Positions 7,935 to 16,384 of a DNA stretch of 64,000 bases are shown here, piece by piece; the stretch's first letter is position 1; the number at the start of each line of letters is the position of its first letter. The notes beneath the pieces were generated by a model. The model did not search any database, was not told the origin of the DNA, and worked only from the letters and a program-made list of their open reading frames with translations. A program made the position numbers and the translations under genes. The DNA is from an uncultured Allobosea sp. GTDB lineage: Bacteria; Pseudomonadota; Alphaproteobacteria; Rhizobiales; Beijerinckiaceae. Where the stretch lies: contig NZ_CAMFKW010000028.1 of NCBI RefSeq assembly GCF_945957345.1, positions 1-64,000 on the forward strand. The letters are read 5' to 3'.

Positions 7935-8732
7935 CTATAGCGACAATTGCGAGCCGGCCTCCGCACAGCTCGCCTTGAGCGCCCTGAGGATCGCCTCCTC
8001 GTCCGTCGCGATGCCGTGGCGCTGCAGGCAGGGCACGAGGATCGCGGCTTCTGCATGCCCGCCGGGGCCGATGACCGGGCAGGCGATATCGGTCACCGCC
8101 ATGATGTCGCGGCTGGCGGCGACGCGATGCCCGCGGGCGCGGATCTCTGCAAATATCCGCTCGGTATCGGCCGCTTCGAGGCGTCGCTTGTCGGTCTCCG
8201 AGGCCTCCCGCATGAGCTGGCGTCGGCGCGCCTCGCTCTGGAAGGCGAGGATGAGGAGGCCGGAATTGGCGTCGAGCGCGGGCCTGCCATAGCCGGGCCT
8301 GACGATGACGCTGGCATCGAGATGGCCCGAGGTCGTCGCCAGCACCACGGTCTGCGCCCGGCTCAGCACGACGAGATGCGCGACCTGTCCGCTCGCCTCG
8401 CTGAAGCGCTCCATCACCGGCAGTACGATCGAGGTGAGCTGGCGCCCGGCCGGCGTACGGATGCCGAGGTCAAACAGCCTTCGCGACAGCTCGAGCCGGT
8501 CCGTCCCTGCCTCGCGGGCGAGATAGCCGCGCTGCTGCAGGACGAAGACCATGCGGAAAATCTCGCTCTTCGAGCGGGCGAGGCGCTCGGCGATCTCGCG
8601 GGTCGAGAGCGGCTCGCCGACCTCGGCAAGGAGTTCGAGGATGTCGAGCCCCTTCTCCAGCGCTGGCGCCGCGTAGCTGCTCTTGTCTCCGGTCTCGGTA
8701 TCGGGCAGTTCGCTCATGTCTATCTGTTTCAT
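7935..8732 (-). CDS. IclR family transcriptional regulator
   Basis: 265 aa from the first ATG (260 aa if it starts at the ATG at 8717). The N-terminal winged helix (about 25-90) reads YAAPALEKGLDILELLAE then PLSTREIAERLARSKSEIFRMV; the C-terminal IclR effector domain (about 100-260) follows with typical GYGRPALDANSGLLILAF. Such proteins sense small organic acids. It sits between the leftward peptidase/peptide-ABC genes and the rightward polar amino-acid ABC operon and could control either. Neither start has a clear ribosome site, and the upstream ATG falls inside a palindrome at 8728-8739. Confidence 0.92.
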   Translation of the reverse strand: MKQIDMSELPDTETGDKSSYAAPALEKGLDILELLAEVGEPLSTREIAERLARSKSEIFRMVFVLQQRGYLAREAGTDRLELSRRLFDLGIRTPAGRQLTSIVLPVMERFSEASGQVAHLVVLSRAQTVVLATTSGHLDASVIVRPGYGRPALDANSGLLILAFQSEARRRQLMREASETDKRRLEAADTERIFAEIRARGHRVAASRDIMAVTDIACPVIGPGGHAEAAILVPCLQRHGIATDEEAILRALKASCAEAGSQLSL

Positions 8733-8739
8733 ATATGAA
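8728..8739. promoter_or_regulatory. Perfect 12-bp palindrome TTCATATATGAA at the iclR start
   Basis: TTCATATATGAA is self-complementary; flanked by GTT and GC it resembles the GTTTCAT...ATGAAAC half-sites bound by some IclR-family members. It overlaps the most upstream possible iclR start and lies about 120 bp before the divergent ABC permease gene, so binding could govern both. Confidence 0.45.
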
Positions 8740-8858
8740 GCTTGACATCAAATAAGAAACGAACCTAGCCTTCTCGTAAAGGGGAGGCTGATGGTACGAT
8801 CGTCGGATCATATCGCAGGTTCTGGGGGCGTCGCGCCGCTGTCGCGAGGCATGCGGCC

Positions 8859-9521
8859 ATGAAATATGGCCTGCAGTTCCGCGATGTCTTCGCCGCCTGG
8901 GAATCGATCCTCGACGGCGTCTGGATCACGCTGCTGCTCTCGGGTCTCGCGATGATCGGCGGGCTCGTCATCGGCATCGCCTGCGCCGCCGCCCGCGTCT
9001 ATGGCTCGGCCTGGCTGCGCCGCATCGTCGGCACCTATGTGGAGGTCATTCGCAACACGCCGCTGCTGGTGCAGCTCTTCCTGATCTTCTTCGGCCTGCC
9101 CAGCTTCGGCATCAGGCTTGACGGGCTCACCGCCGCGATCATCGCGCTGGTCATCAATCTCGGCGCCTACACCACCGAGATCGTCCGCGCCGGGCTGGAG
9201 GCGGTGCCGAAGGCGCAGGTCGAGGCCGGCCATTCGCTTGGGCTCTCCGGTCTGCAGGTCTTCCGCTATGTCGTGATGTTTCCGGCGCTGAAGGCGATGT
9301 TCCCGGCGCTCGCCAGCCAGTTCGTGCTCTTGATGCTGGCGACCAGCGTCGTCTCGCAGATCTCGGTCGAGGACCTGTTCCATGTGGCCTCGATCGTGCA
9401 GTCGCGCACCTTCCGCGATTTCGAGGTCTATACCGTCATCGGCGTGCTCTATCTCGGGCTCGCCTTCGCCTTCCGTGGCCTGTTCGCGGGCATCTATTAT
9501 TGGGCGTTCGTCAGGCGATGA
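8859..9521 (+). CDS. Polar amino-acid ABC transporter permease (HisM/GlnP type)
   Basis: 220 aa, about five membrane helices. The family signature region VIRNTPLLVQLFLIFFGLP and the coupling loop around VEAGHSLGLSGLQVFRYVV mark the HEQRo permease family. First gene of a rightward operon permease-permease-ATPase-binding protein; its TGA overlaps the next ATG by 4 bp. Substrate unknown; the downstream deacylase and dehydratase suggest an acylated or modified amino acid (inference). Confidence 0.92.
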   Translation: MKYGLQFRDVFAAWESILDGVWITLLLSGLAMIGGLVIGIACAAARVYGSAWLRRIVGTYVEVIRNTPLLVQLFLIFFGLPSFGIRLDGLTAAIIALVINLGAYTTEIVRAGLEAVPKAQVEAGHSLGLSGLQVFRYVVMFPALKAMFPALASQFVLLMLATSVVSQISVEDLFHVASIVQSRTFRDFEVYTVIGVLYLGLAFAFRGLFAGIYYWAFVRR

Positions 9522-10168
9522 TCCGCGAATTCGGTCTCATCGACGTGATGTACCTGATCGCGGCGGCACGCTGGACGTTGGCGCTGACCGCGACCGCCTT
9601 CATCGGCGCATCGCTGATCGGCATCGTCATCGCCATCGCCCGCATCCTGCCCTTCGCGCCGCTGCGCTGGCTCGCGGCCGCCTATATCCACATCGTCCAG
9701 GGCACGCCGCTCCTAGTCTGGTTGTTTGTGATCTTCTTCGGCCTGCCGCTTGTCGGCATCTCCGTCAATCCATGGATCGCGGCGGCGACCGCCTTCTCGG
9801 TCTATGGCAGCGCCTTCCTCGGCGAGATCTGGCGCGGCGCGCTGGTCTCGATCGCCAGGACGCAATGGGAGGCCGGCGCCTCGCTCGGCCTCTCGCTCGG
9901 CGAGCAACTGCGCTACGTCATCGTGCCGCAATCGATCCGGGTCGCGATCCCGCCGACGGTCGGCTTCCTCGTCCAGCTCATCAAGAACACTTCGCTCGCG
10001 GCCGTGATCGGCTTCGTCGAGCTGACGCGCGAGGGCCAGCTCACGGCGGCCGGAACCTACAAGCCCTTCGCCGTCTACATCACCGTCGCCGCGATCTATT
10101 TCGCGATGTGCTTCCCCCTCTCGCAATGGAGCCGCTCGATCGAGCGGAAGCTCGATGTCGCTCGTTGA
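9518..10168 (+). CDS. Polar amino-acid ABC transporter permease (HisQ type)
   Basis: 216 aa from the ATG at 9518, which overlaps the upstream stop as ATGA. It has the same family marks as its partner: VQGTPLLVWLFVIFFGLP and a coupling loop EAGASLGLSLGEQLRYVI. It forms the second half of the membrane channel. The end overlaps the ATPase gene by 14 bp, indicating tight translational coupling. Confidence 0.92.
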   Translation: MIREFGLIDVMYLIAAARWTLALTATAFIGASLIGIVIAIARILPFAPLRWLAAAYIHIVQGTPLLVWLFVIFFGLPLVGISVNPWIAAATAFSVYGSAFLGEIWRGALVSIARTQWEAGASLGLSLGEQLRYVIVPQSIRVAIPPTVGFLVQLIKNTSLAAVIGFVELTREGQLTAAGTYKPFAVYITVAAIYFAMCFPLSQWSRSIERKLDVAR

Positions 10169-10886
10169 AATCCACGGGATCAACAAGAGCTACGGCTCGG
10201 TCCAGGTACTGAAGGACGTTTCGCTCGATATCGCCAAGGGCGAGGTCGTCGCCGTGATCGGCCGCTCAGGCTCGGGCAAGAGCACGATGCTCCGCTGCAT
10301 CAACGGGCTGGAGCCGGTGCAAGCCGGGGTGATCCGCGTCGACGGCACGCAGGTCAACGATCCCGCGACCAACCTGCGCAAACTGCGCCAGGAAGTCGGC
10401 ATCGTCTTCCAGAGCTTCAACCTGTTTCCGCACCTCTCGGTCTGCGACAACATCACGCTCGCCCCGCGCGTCGTGAAGAAGCAGGCGCCGCAGGCTGCCC
10501 GCGAGGTCGCGCGCGAGGTGCTCGCCCGCGTTGGGCTGGAGGACAAGCTCGACGCCTATCCCGCGCAGCTCTCCGGCGGCCAGCAGCAGCGCGTCGCCAT
10601 CGCCCGCTCGCTCGCGATGCGGCCGAAGCTGATGCTGTTCGACGAGGTCACCTCCGCGCTCGATCCGGAACTGACCGGCGAGGTGCTCAAGGTGCTCGAA
10701 TCCGTGGCGAAAGAGGGCATGACCATGATCCTCGTGACCCACGAAATGGGTTTCGCCCGCCGTTTCGGCTCGCGCGTCGTCTTCATGCATGAGGGCCGCA
10801 TCCACGAGCAGGGACCTGCCGCCGCCGTCCTGGCTGAGCCGAAGACGCCTGAACTCCAGACCTTCCTCAGCGCGGTCCTGCACTGA
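10155..10886 (+). CDS. Polar amino-acid ABC transporter ATP-binding protein (GlnQ/HisP type)
   Basis: 243 aa cytoplasmic ATPase. Walker A is GRSGSGKST (about residues 36-44), the Q-loop FQSFNLFPHLSV, the ABC signature LSGGQQQRVAIAR, Walker B LMLFDEVTSALD and the switch histidine VTHEMGFAR. Typical length for the GlnQ group. Sits between the permease and binding-protein genes and completes a full transporter with them. Confidence 0.95.
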   Translation: MSLVEIHGINKSYGSVQVLKDVSLDIAKGEVVAVIGRSGSGKSTMLRCINGLEPVQAGVIRVDGTQVNDPATNLRKLRQEVGIVFQSFNLFPHLSVCDNITLAPRVVKKQAPQAAREVAREVLARVGLEDKLDAYPAQLSGGQQQRVAIARSLAMRPKLMLFDEVTSALDPELTGEVLKVLESVAKEGMTMILVTHEMGFARRFGSRVVFMHEGRIHEQGPAAAVLAEPKTPELQTFLSAVLH

Positions 10887-10927
10887 GGCGGAACCAAAAA
10901 CCAACATCAACGAGGGGAGAGAAGACG

Positions 10928-11710
10928 ATGCGTTTACTGTTCGCAGGTTTAGCCGCCCTGGCCGTCGCCGCCTTCGGCGCCGCCGAGGCCAAGGCCGACA
11001 AGCTTCAGGACATCCTGTCCAAGGGCGTCGTCCGCATCGGCGTGCCGCTCGATGCGCCGCCCTTCGGTTCGCAGGACAAGGATCGCAAGGCGATCGGTTT
11101 TGATATCGAGATGGCCGAGATGGTCGCCAAGGGCCTCGGCGTGAAGCTGGAGATGCAGCAGATCACCGGCGCCAACCGCATCCCCTTCCTGATGACCGAC
11201 AAGGTCGACATCGTCATCTCGGTGATGGGCCTGACGCCCGAACGCGCCAAGCAGATCCAGTTCACCGCGCCCTATGCCAACACCTTCCTCGCGGTTTACG
11301 GCGCGAAGAGCTCGACGGTGTCGAGCCCGGAGACGATCGGCTCGGCCCGCGTCGCCGCCGCCAAGGGCACGACGCAGGAGCTTGCGATCTCGGCCGCCGC
11401 GCCGAAGGCGAGCCTGATGCGCACCGAGGACGATGCGACGGCGGCAGCGGCCTACATCACCGGCCAGGCCGATCTCCTCGCCACCAACTCGATCGTGGCG
11501 CAGGCGCTGGCCAAGCAGAACCCGAACAAGGAATTCGAGCGCAAGTTCGTCATCCGCCGCAGCCCGGCCCATATGGGCGTGCAGATGGACCAGCATAACC
11601 TCGTGCGCTGGCTCGACGGCTTCATCTTCTTCAATACGATGAACGGCGAGCTCGACCGTCTGCACCGCAAATATCTGGACATGCCGATGGACCCGCTGCC
11701 GACGCTGTGA
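10928..11710 (+). CDS. Polar amino-acid ABC transporter substrate-binding protein (family 3)
   Basis: 260 aa with a Sec signal peptide (MRLLFAGLAALAVAAFGAAEAKA). The SBP_bac_3 fold is visible in VRIGVPLDAPPFGSQD, GFDIEMAEMVAKGLG and the hinge region KGTTQELAI. A GAGGGGAGAGAAG ribosome site precedes the ATG. Last gene of the transporter set, followed by a strong stem-loop and then the deacylase gene. Ligand not determinable by eye. Confidence 0.92.
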   Translation: MRLLFAGLAALAVAAFGAAEAKADKLQDILSKGVVRIGVPLDAPPFGSQDKDRKAIGFDIEMAEMVAKGLGVKLEMQQITGANRIPFLMTDKVDIVISVMGLTPERAKQIQFTAPYANTFLAVYGAKSSTVSSPETIGSARVAAAKGTTQELAISAAAPKASLMRTEDDATAAAAYITGQADLLATNSIVAQALAKQNPNKEFERKFVIRRSPAHMGVQMDQHNLVRWLDGFIFFNTMNGELDRLHRKYLDMPMDPLPTL

Positions 11711-11746
11711 GGCGGCGGAGCAACGCGGAAAGCCTATCTACAAAGA

Positions 11747-11787
11747 GCGTGGGGAACCCCTTTTGTAAGGAGAGGGGTTCCCCACGC
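11747..11787 (+). terminator. Perfect 15-bp stem-loop after the amino-acid-binding-protein gene
   Basis: GCGTGGGGAACCCCT and AGGGGTTCCCCACGC are exact inverted repeats around an 11-nt loop that starts TTTTG. It lies 36 bp after the binding-protein stop and 40 bp before the deacylase ATG. It may stabilise the upstream message or partly terminate; it could also be a member of a dispersed repeat family. Confidence 0.65.
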
Positions 11788-11827
11788 CTGGTCCTGCAAC
11801 CAAACGCCTGACGTTATCGAGCCCGCC

Positions 11828-12865
11828 ATGACCAGCTCCCGCCCCAAGCCGATCCCGCGCCCGTCCAGCGCCTTCCTCACCGTCGATCTCGATCGCGAGG
11901 GCAAGCAGACCGGCTTCCTGATGATCCCGCATTCGCCGCATGACGATGCCTGGGGCGCGACCCGCGTGCCGATCGCCGTGATCAAGAACGGCACCGGCCC
12001 GACCGTAATCATGGAAGGCGGCAACCATGGCGATGAATACGAGGGGCCGATCACGATCTGCGACCTGATCCGCGATCTCGATCCCGGTCGTGTCCAAGGC
12101 CGCCTCATCCTGATGCCGGCGAATAATGTTCATGCCGTCATGGCAGGCCAGCGCACCTCGCCGGTCGACGGGCTGAACTTCAATCGCACCTTCCCAGGCG
12201 ATCCGCGCGGTACCATCACCCAGCAGATCTCGGCCTTCGTCAGCGACCACATCCTGCCGATTGGCGACGCCTTCCTCGACCTGCATTCCGGCGGCTCCTC
12301 GCTCGACATCATTCCGAGCGCCATCGTCGAGCCGACCGATGATCCCACCCTGCATAAGCGCAATGTCGCGGCCGTGCAGGCTTTCGACGCGCCGATGATG
12401 GTGGTCATCAGCAATCTCGGCGAGCCGCGCACCGCGACCGCCGCCGCTTGCCGCGCCGGGCTGGTCACGGTCGGCACGGAAATGGCGGGTGCGGGCACGG
12501 TGTCGCTCGAAGCGCTTTCGGTCTGCCGGCGCGGCGTCGCCAATGTGCTGGATCATCTCGGCGTCGTCGTCCGCGAAAAACCCGAGCCTAGGCGCGGTGA
12601 CGGGCAGATCCTCGAACTGCCCGGCATCTCCGCTTATGTCTACGCGACGGCAGACGGCATCTTCGAACCCTTCCACGCCAACGGGACCAAGGTCAGCGCC
12701 GGCGAGCCGGCCGGCCGCATCCATTGCACCTGGGACCCGACGCGCCCGCCAGAGATCCTGCATTATGCTGCCGACGGCATTCTCTACGGCCGGCGCCAGC
12801 CGGGCCGCGTGAAGCCGGGCAATTGCTGCCTGATCGTGGCGGCGCCCTATCGCGGAACCCTGTAA
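11828..12865 (+). CDS. Succinylglutamate desuccinylase / aspartoacylase family deacylase (DoeB/EutE-like)
   Basis: 345 aa zinc hydrolase. GGNHGDEYEG supplies the His and Glu zinc ligands (about residues 67-71) and DLHSGGSS the second His. The body has the AstE/AspA fold, and the C-terminal region (AYVYATADGIFEPF, KVSAGEPAGRI) is the barrel-sandwich cap seen in DoeB-type enzymes. DoeB removes acetate from N-alpha-acetyl-2,4-diaminobutyrate in ectoine degradation. Length and pattern fit that subgroup, but the regulator and neighbours here are not the classical ectoine set, so the true substrate could be another N-acyl amino acid. It ends in TAATG, overlapping the next gene. Confidence 0.8.
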   Translation: MTSSRPKPIPRPSSAFLTVDLDREGKQTGFLMIPHSPHDDAWGATRVPIAVIKNGTGPTVIMEGGNHGDEYEGPITICDLIRDLDPGRVQGRLILMPANNVHAVMAGQRTSPVDGLNFNRTFPGDPRGTITQQISAFVSDHILPIGDAFLDLHSGGSSLDIIPSAIVEPTDDPTLHKRNVAAVQAFDAPMMVVISNLGEPRTATAAACRAGLVTVGTEMAGAGTVSLEALSVCRRGVANVLDHLGVVVREKPEPRRGDGQILELPGISAYVYATADGIFEPFHANGTKVSAGEPAGRIHCTWDPTRPPEILHYAADGILYGRRQPGRVKPGNCCLIVAAPYRGTL

Positions 12866-13809
12866 TGATCGCCCTCGATGATATCCGCGCCGCCCGCCAG
12901 CGCATCGCGCCCTACATCCGCAAAACCCCGACGCTGCCCTATGCGAACACGCGCGGCAGCGATTTCGGCGGCGATGTCACGCTGAAGCTCGAATTGCTGC
13001 AGGCCGCCGGCTCCTTCAAGGCGCGCGGGGCGATGAACCGTCTCCTGACCCTGTCGCAGGACGAACTGGCGCGCGGCGTCGTCACCGCCTCCGGAGGCAA
13101 TCACGGCCTCGCCATCGCCCGCTCGGCCCATGTGCTCGGCGCCGACGCCACGATCTTCCTGCCGTCCAACGCGGCGCCGGACAAGATCGCCAAGCTGCGT
13201 GACTGGGGCGCCGACGTGCATATCGTCGGCGCGATCTGGGACGATGCCAATGCCGCGGCGCTGGCCCGCTCCCGCGAAACCGGCGCGACCTATGCCCATC
13301 CCTTCAGTGATCCGGTCGTCGTGGCCGGGCAGGGCACGCTCGGCCTCGATATCCTCGACGACATGCCCGATGTGGACGTCATCCTTGTCGCCATCGGCGG
13401 CGGCGGATTGATCACCGGCCTGTCGACGGCGGTGAAGGCGCTGCGGCCGCAAACCCGGATCATCGGCATCGAGCCGGTGGGATCGCCGACCTTGCATGCC
13501 TGCCTCGCCGCCGGCCGCCTCGTCGCGCTCGACAAGCTGGAGACACGCGTCGCCACCATGTCCTGCCGCCAGACCGATCAGGCGATCTATGAGGCGACGG
13601 CGCGCAATGTCGACGAGATCGTCCTGATCACCGATGCCGAGATGGAGCAGGCGGCGAAGGCGCTCTGGTTCGAGTTCGGCATCGCCGCCGACCTGTCGGG
13701 CGCGGCGGCGCTGGCGGCGCTCCAGTCGGGGCGCGTTGCGCTCTCCGGCGGCGAGAAGGTCTGCGCTCTGGTCTGCGGCGCCGGCACGGATGGCTGCCTG
13801 CCGGGTTAG
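12865..13809 (+). CDS. Serine/threonine dehydratase-like PLP enzyme (possibly EutB-like)
   Basis: 314 aa, fold-type II PLP enzyme. AGSFKARGAMN carries the PLP lysine (residue 52), SGGNHGLAIA the Asn loop, and AIGGGGLITG the glycine-rich phosphate loop. No C-terminal ACT regulatory domain, as in catabolic dehydratases. The ATG overlaps the deacylase stop (TAATG), so the two proteins are translationally coupled and probably act in sequence: deacylation, then beta-elimination or deamination. EutB of hydroxyectoine breakdown is in this family and is usually paired with a DoeB-like deacylase, which makes that pathway a candidate. The 3' end overlaps the convergent kinase gene by 4 bp. Confidence 0.82.
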   Translation: MIALDDIRAARQRIAPYIRKTPTLPYANTRGSDFGGDVTLKLELLQAAGSFKARGAMNRLLTLSQDELARGVVTASGGNHGLAIARSAHVLGADATIFLPSNAAPDKIAKLRDWGADVHIVGAIWDDANAAALARSRETGATYAHPFSDPVVVAGQGTLGLDILDDMPDVDVILVAIGGGGLITGLSTAVKALRPQTRIIGIEPVGSPTLHACLAAGRLVALDKLETRVATMSCRQTDQAIYEATARNVDEIVLITDAEMEQAAKALWFEFGIAADLSGAAALAALQSGRVALSGGEKVCALVCGAGTDGCLPG

Positions 13810-15083
13810 GCGCGCGCTGCGTCGTTGAAGAAGCCGGGCGGGCCCATCTGGCCACCTTTCAGCACGATCTCGAGCCCATCGAGACGCGGATCGTCTGAAT
13901 GGGCGCGGCAAAGCGGCGCGCCCGGCACGCAAGGCCCAAGATAGGACAGCCCCCAGAGCGGCAGAGCCCGGATCGCCATGGTCGAGGTATCGCCGCCCGC
14001 GACGACGAGCCGGCCGAGGCGGGCTTCGGCGATGATGGAGGCGAGCAGCGCTCCGGTCGCTTCGGCAACCGCACCGGATGCGGCCGGAGCGCCCTCAGGC
14101 TGTTCCGTCACCAGCATTACGTCGCCTTGAGCCAGTCGAGAGAGGGCGGTGTTGCGCAGTTCCGGTCCATATTTTTCGTCCGCGAGCAACCGCGCGGCAT
14201 CGACCGACAGCATTGCGTAGCCTCGCGCCGCTTCGACCTGCGCGCGCGTCACCGGAGACAGGCTGCCAACGAGGGCGAGGACCGCTCCGGTGCCGCGATG
14301 CTTCGCTTCTGGAGCGCGGGGCAGAATGACGACCTTGTCATGTCCGGCTGCGAAGGCACGCGCGACCGAGCTCGCTCCCACCGCGAGCATCGGCCCGCTC
14401 TCCGACGACGTCGCAAGCAACGCGCCAATCGCTGCGAGATCGGCTTCGGCTGCAACATCGAACAGCACAGCAGCGTTCCCGTTCGGCAACGCTGCCTGTG
14501 CGACCGAACCACCGGCATAGGCGCGGTAATCGACGAGCCCGATATCCGCGAGCCCCTGCGCGGCAAGATGCCGACGCAGATCGGCTTCCGCCATCGGCGT
14601 CACCGGGTGGAGGCTCATCGTCGGGTGCCGGTCGATGCGGTGGATCGCGCCGTCGCCGCCGGCGGCGAACAGGTTTCCGAACAGGCAGAAGCGCCCGAGA
14701 TTGGGCTGGCCGCCGAGGATCGGCATGAGCGGGTTCGGAAAGAACGGCTTCAGCGCCGCGACCGCCGCGCCGATGCTGCCGATATGAGGCGCGCTGTCGA
14801 AGGTCGAGCAGCATTTGTAATGCATCAGCCCGACGCCCCGTCCGGCGAAGAAGCGCCCGATCTCCGTCAGTTCCGCGGTGATCGCCTCCGGTGCCATGGC
14901 CCGGCTGGCGCCTGCAATTCCGATCGCGTCGAGCGGACCGGCGGCCGCGAGCTGTGCCTCGCTCGGCTGACGCAGGAAGAGCAGGGCGCGAAAGCCCCGT
15001 TCCGCCAGCGTCGCCAGCGTGTCGGTCGAGCCGGTGAAATCGTCGCCGTACCAGCCATAGAGAGGCATGGGCTTCGCGGTCAC
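13806..15083 (-). CDS. Four-carbon acid sugar kinase family protein (DUF1537; OiaK/OtnK-like)
   Basis: 425 aa. The N-terminal domain starts with the family signature YGWYGDDFTGSTD (about residues 9-21) and the C-terminal nucleotide-binding domain ends with VVAGGDTSTMAI. Characterised members phosphorylate 3-oxo-tetronates, D-threonate, L-threonate or 3-oxo-isoapionate. It is the last gene of an operon whose previous gene, 6 bp away, encodes a RuBisCO-like protein. That pairing is known from D-apiose catabolism, where OiaK makes 3-oxo-isoapionate 4-phosphate for a RuBisCO-like decarboxylase or hydrolase. Substrate assignment is by analogy. Confidence 0.85.
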   Translation of the reverse strand: MTAKPMPLYGWYGDDFTGSTDTLATLAERGFRALLFLRQPSEAQLAAAGPLDAIGIAGASRAMAPEAITAELTEIGRFFAGRGVGLMHYKCCSTFDSAPHIGSIGAAVAALKPFFPNPLMPILGGQPNLGRFCLFGNLFAAGGDGAIHRIDRHPTMSLHPVTPMAEADLRRHLAAQGLADIGLVDYRAYAGGSVAQAALPNGNAAVLFDVAAEADLAAIGALLATSSESGPMLAVGASSVARAFAAGHDKVVILPRAPEAKHRGTGAVLALVGSLSPVTRAQVEAARGYAMLSVDAARLLADEKYGPELRNTALSRLAQGDVMLVTEQPEGAPAASGAVAEATGALLASIIAEARLGRLVVAGGDTSTMAIRALPLWGLSYLGPCVPGAPLCRAHSDDPRLDGLEIVLKGGQMGPPGFFNDAARA

Positions 15084-15089
15084 GGCGCC

Positions 15090-16364
15090 TTAGCTCGCCT
15101 TGCGGCCGAAAGTGTCGAGCGCCTGCTGCAATTCGGGGTGCGCGCGCGCCGTCTCGGCAATGGGCGTGCCCTCGGCCACGGCGGCCCAGGCCTGCCGGAT
15201 GCTGGCGACACCGGCCTTTGGCCCGCCGGGATGGGCGAGGATGCCGCCGCCCGCCATGAACAGCAGGTCGTCATGGCCGATCGCGTCCCAGGTCGCCTGC
15301 GCCGTGCCGGCCCATTGCCCGGAGGAGAAGGCCGGCATCACCCGGTCGTCGGCGCCATCGGTCAACGGCGTGATGCAATCCCTTGCGGAGGCGACGACCT
15401 CCTCGTCCTCCTGTGCGAATTTCCCCTGCAAGCCGTGGACATGCATATGGTCGACGCCGGCCAGCCGCCACAGCACCTGATAGGCCTGGAAGCCGATGCC
15501 GAGCAGCGGATGGCGCGAGAAGGCGCCATAGCCGTTGCGATGGCCGTGCAGGGCGAGATCGGTCGAGCGGCGTAAGGTTTCGATCGCGGAGAAGCCGCAC
15601 CAGTTCAGGCTTGCCATCACGCAGGAGCCGCTCTCGCGCTGCACGAGGTCGGCATGGCGGCGCATGGCGTCGGTCTCGTCGGTGATGTTGAAGGCGACCA
15701 TGACATGCTTGCCGGTCCGGTCCTGATGCCGGCGCACCGCCGCCATCACCGCCGGGATGCGCTCGGCCAGTGGCGCATGCACCGGATCGGCCGAGATCTC
15801 ATCATCCTTGATGAAGTCGAGCCCGGCCTCGCACAGGCTGGCGACGAGCTCGGCCGTCTGCGCGGCACTGAGGCCCACGTTGGGCTTGATGATCGAGCCG
15901 ACGAGCGGCCCTTTCGCTGCACCGGTCAGGCGTCGCGTCCCGGCGATGCCTTGCGCCGGTAATGGGAAGCGCTGGCGGTAGGACCAGGGCAGGGCAATGC
16001 TTTCGAGCCTGAGGCCCGTGACCTCGCCGAGGTCGTAGAGATTGCCGGCGACGACGGCGGCCAGCGTTGCGAGATTGGCGCCGACATTGTCGACCGGGAA
16101 GGAGATCGTGACCCGTGCCCGCCGCCACGGCCCGCCGACGCCCTTCCGGGCAAGCCAGGCATTCGGCAGGCTGGGCTCGGTTGCGGGCTCCAGCTCGTCG
16201 ATCCGCGTGACGACGGCCCGTGCGCGCTCGCGCAATTCGTCGGTCTCGCCGGCAACGCGCGCGAAGGTGCCACAGGACTGTTCGCCCGCCATCACCTCGG
16301 CGACCCTGGCCGGGTCGAGCGGGGTTTCGATGAGGTAGGTCGCTTCGAAGCGTTCGCTGGTCAT
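15090..16364 (-). CDS. RuBisCO-like protein (form IV; OiaX/OiaT-like decarboxylase candidate)
   Basis: 424 aa from ATG at 16364. RuBisCO large-chain motifs can be aligned by eye: GSIIKPNVGLS (K160, like K175), FIKDDEISADP (K186, D188, E189, like the carbamylated K201 with D203 and E204), LHGHRNG (like the H294 region), GLQGKF (K315, like loop-6 K334) and SSGQ (like S379). The catalytic set therefore looks intact although overall similarity is that of a RuBisCO-like protein. No small-subunit or phosphoribulokinase gene is near, so CO2 fixation is unlikely. With the adjacent DUF1537 kinase the best model is decarboxylation or hydrolysis of a phosphorylated branched 3-oxo sugar acid. The enolase type used in methionine salvage is less likely because no salvage genes adjoin. 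Confidence 0.85.
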   Translation of the reverse strand: MTSERFEATYLIETPLDPARVAEVMAGEQSCGTFARVAGETDELRERARAVVTRIDELEPATEPSLPNAWLARKGVGGPWRRARVTISFPVDNVGANLATLAAVVAGNLYDLGEVTGLRLESIALPWSYRQRFPLPAQGIAGTRRLTGAAKGPLVGSIIKPNVGLSAAQTAELVASLCEAGLDFIKDDEISADPVHAPLAERIPAVMAAVRRHQDRTGKHVMVAFNITDETDAMRRHADLVQRESGSCVMASLNWCGFSAIETLRRSTDLALHGHRNGYGAFSRHPLLGIGFQAYQVLWRLAGVDHMHVHGLQGKFAQEDEEVVASARDCITPLTDGADDRVMPAFSSGQWAGTAQATWDAIGHDDLLFMAGGGILAHPGGPKAGVASIRQAWAAVAEGTPIAETARAHPELQQALDTFGRKAS

Positions 16365-16384
16365 GGGATCGGCGCGAACGGATA

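Noticed and set aside
13899..15575. 558-codon plus-strand frame opposite the kinase and RuBisCO-like genes
   Set aside because: Shadow frame; the minus-strand genes carry catalytic motifs in the expected order.
15090..16364. Carbon-fixing RuBisCO
   Set aside because: Length, N-terminus and divergent sequence fit a RuBisCO-like protein; there is no small subunit, phosphoribulokinase or other Calvin-cycle gene nearby.
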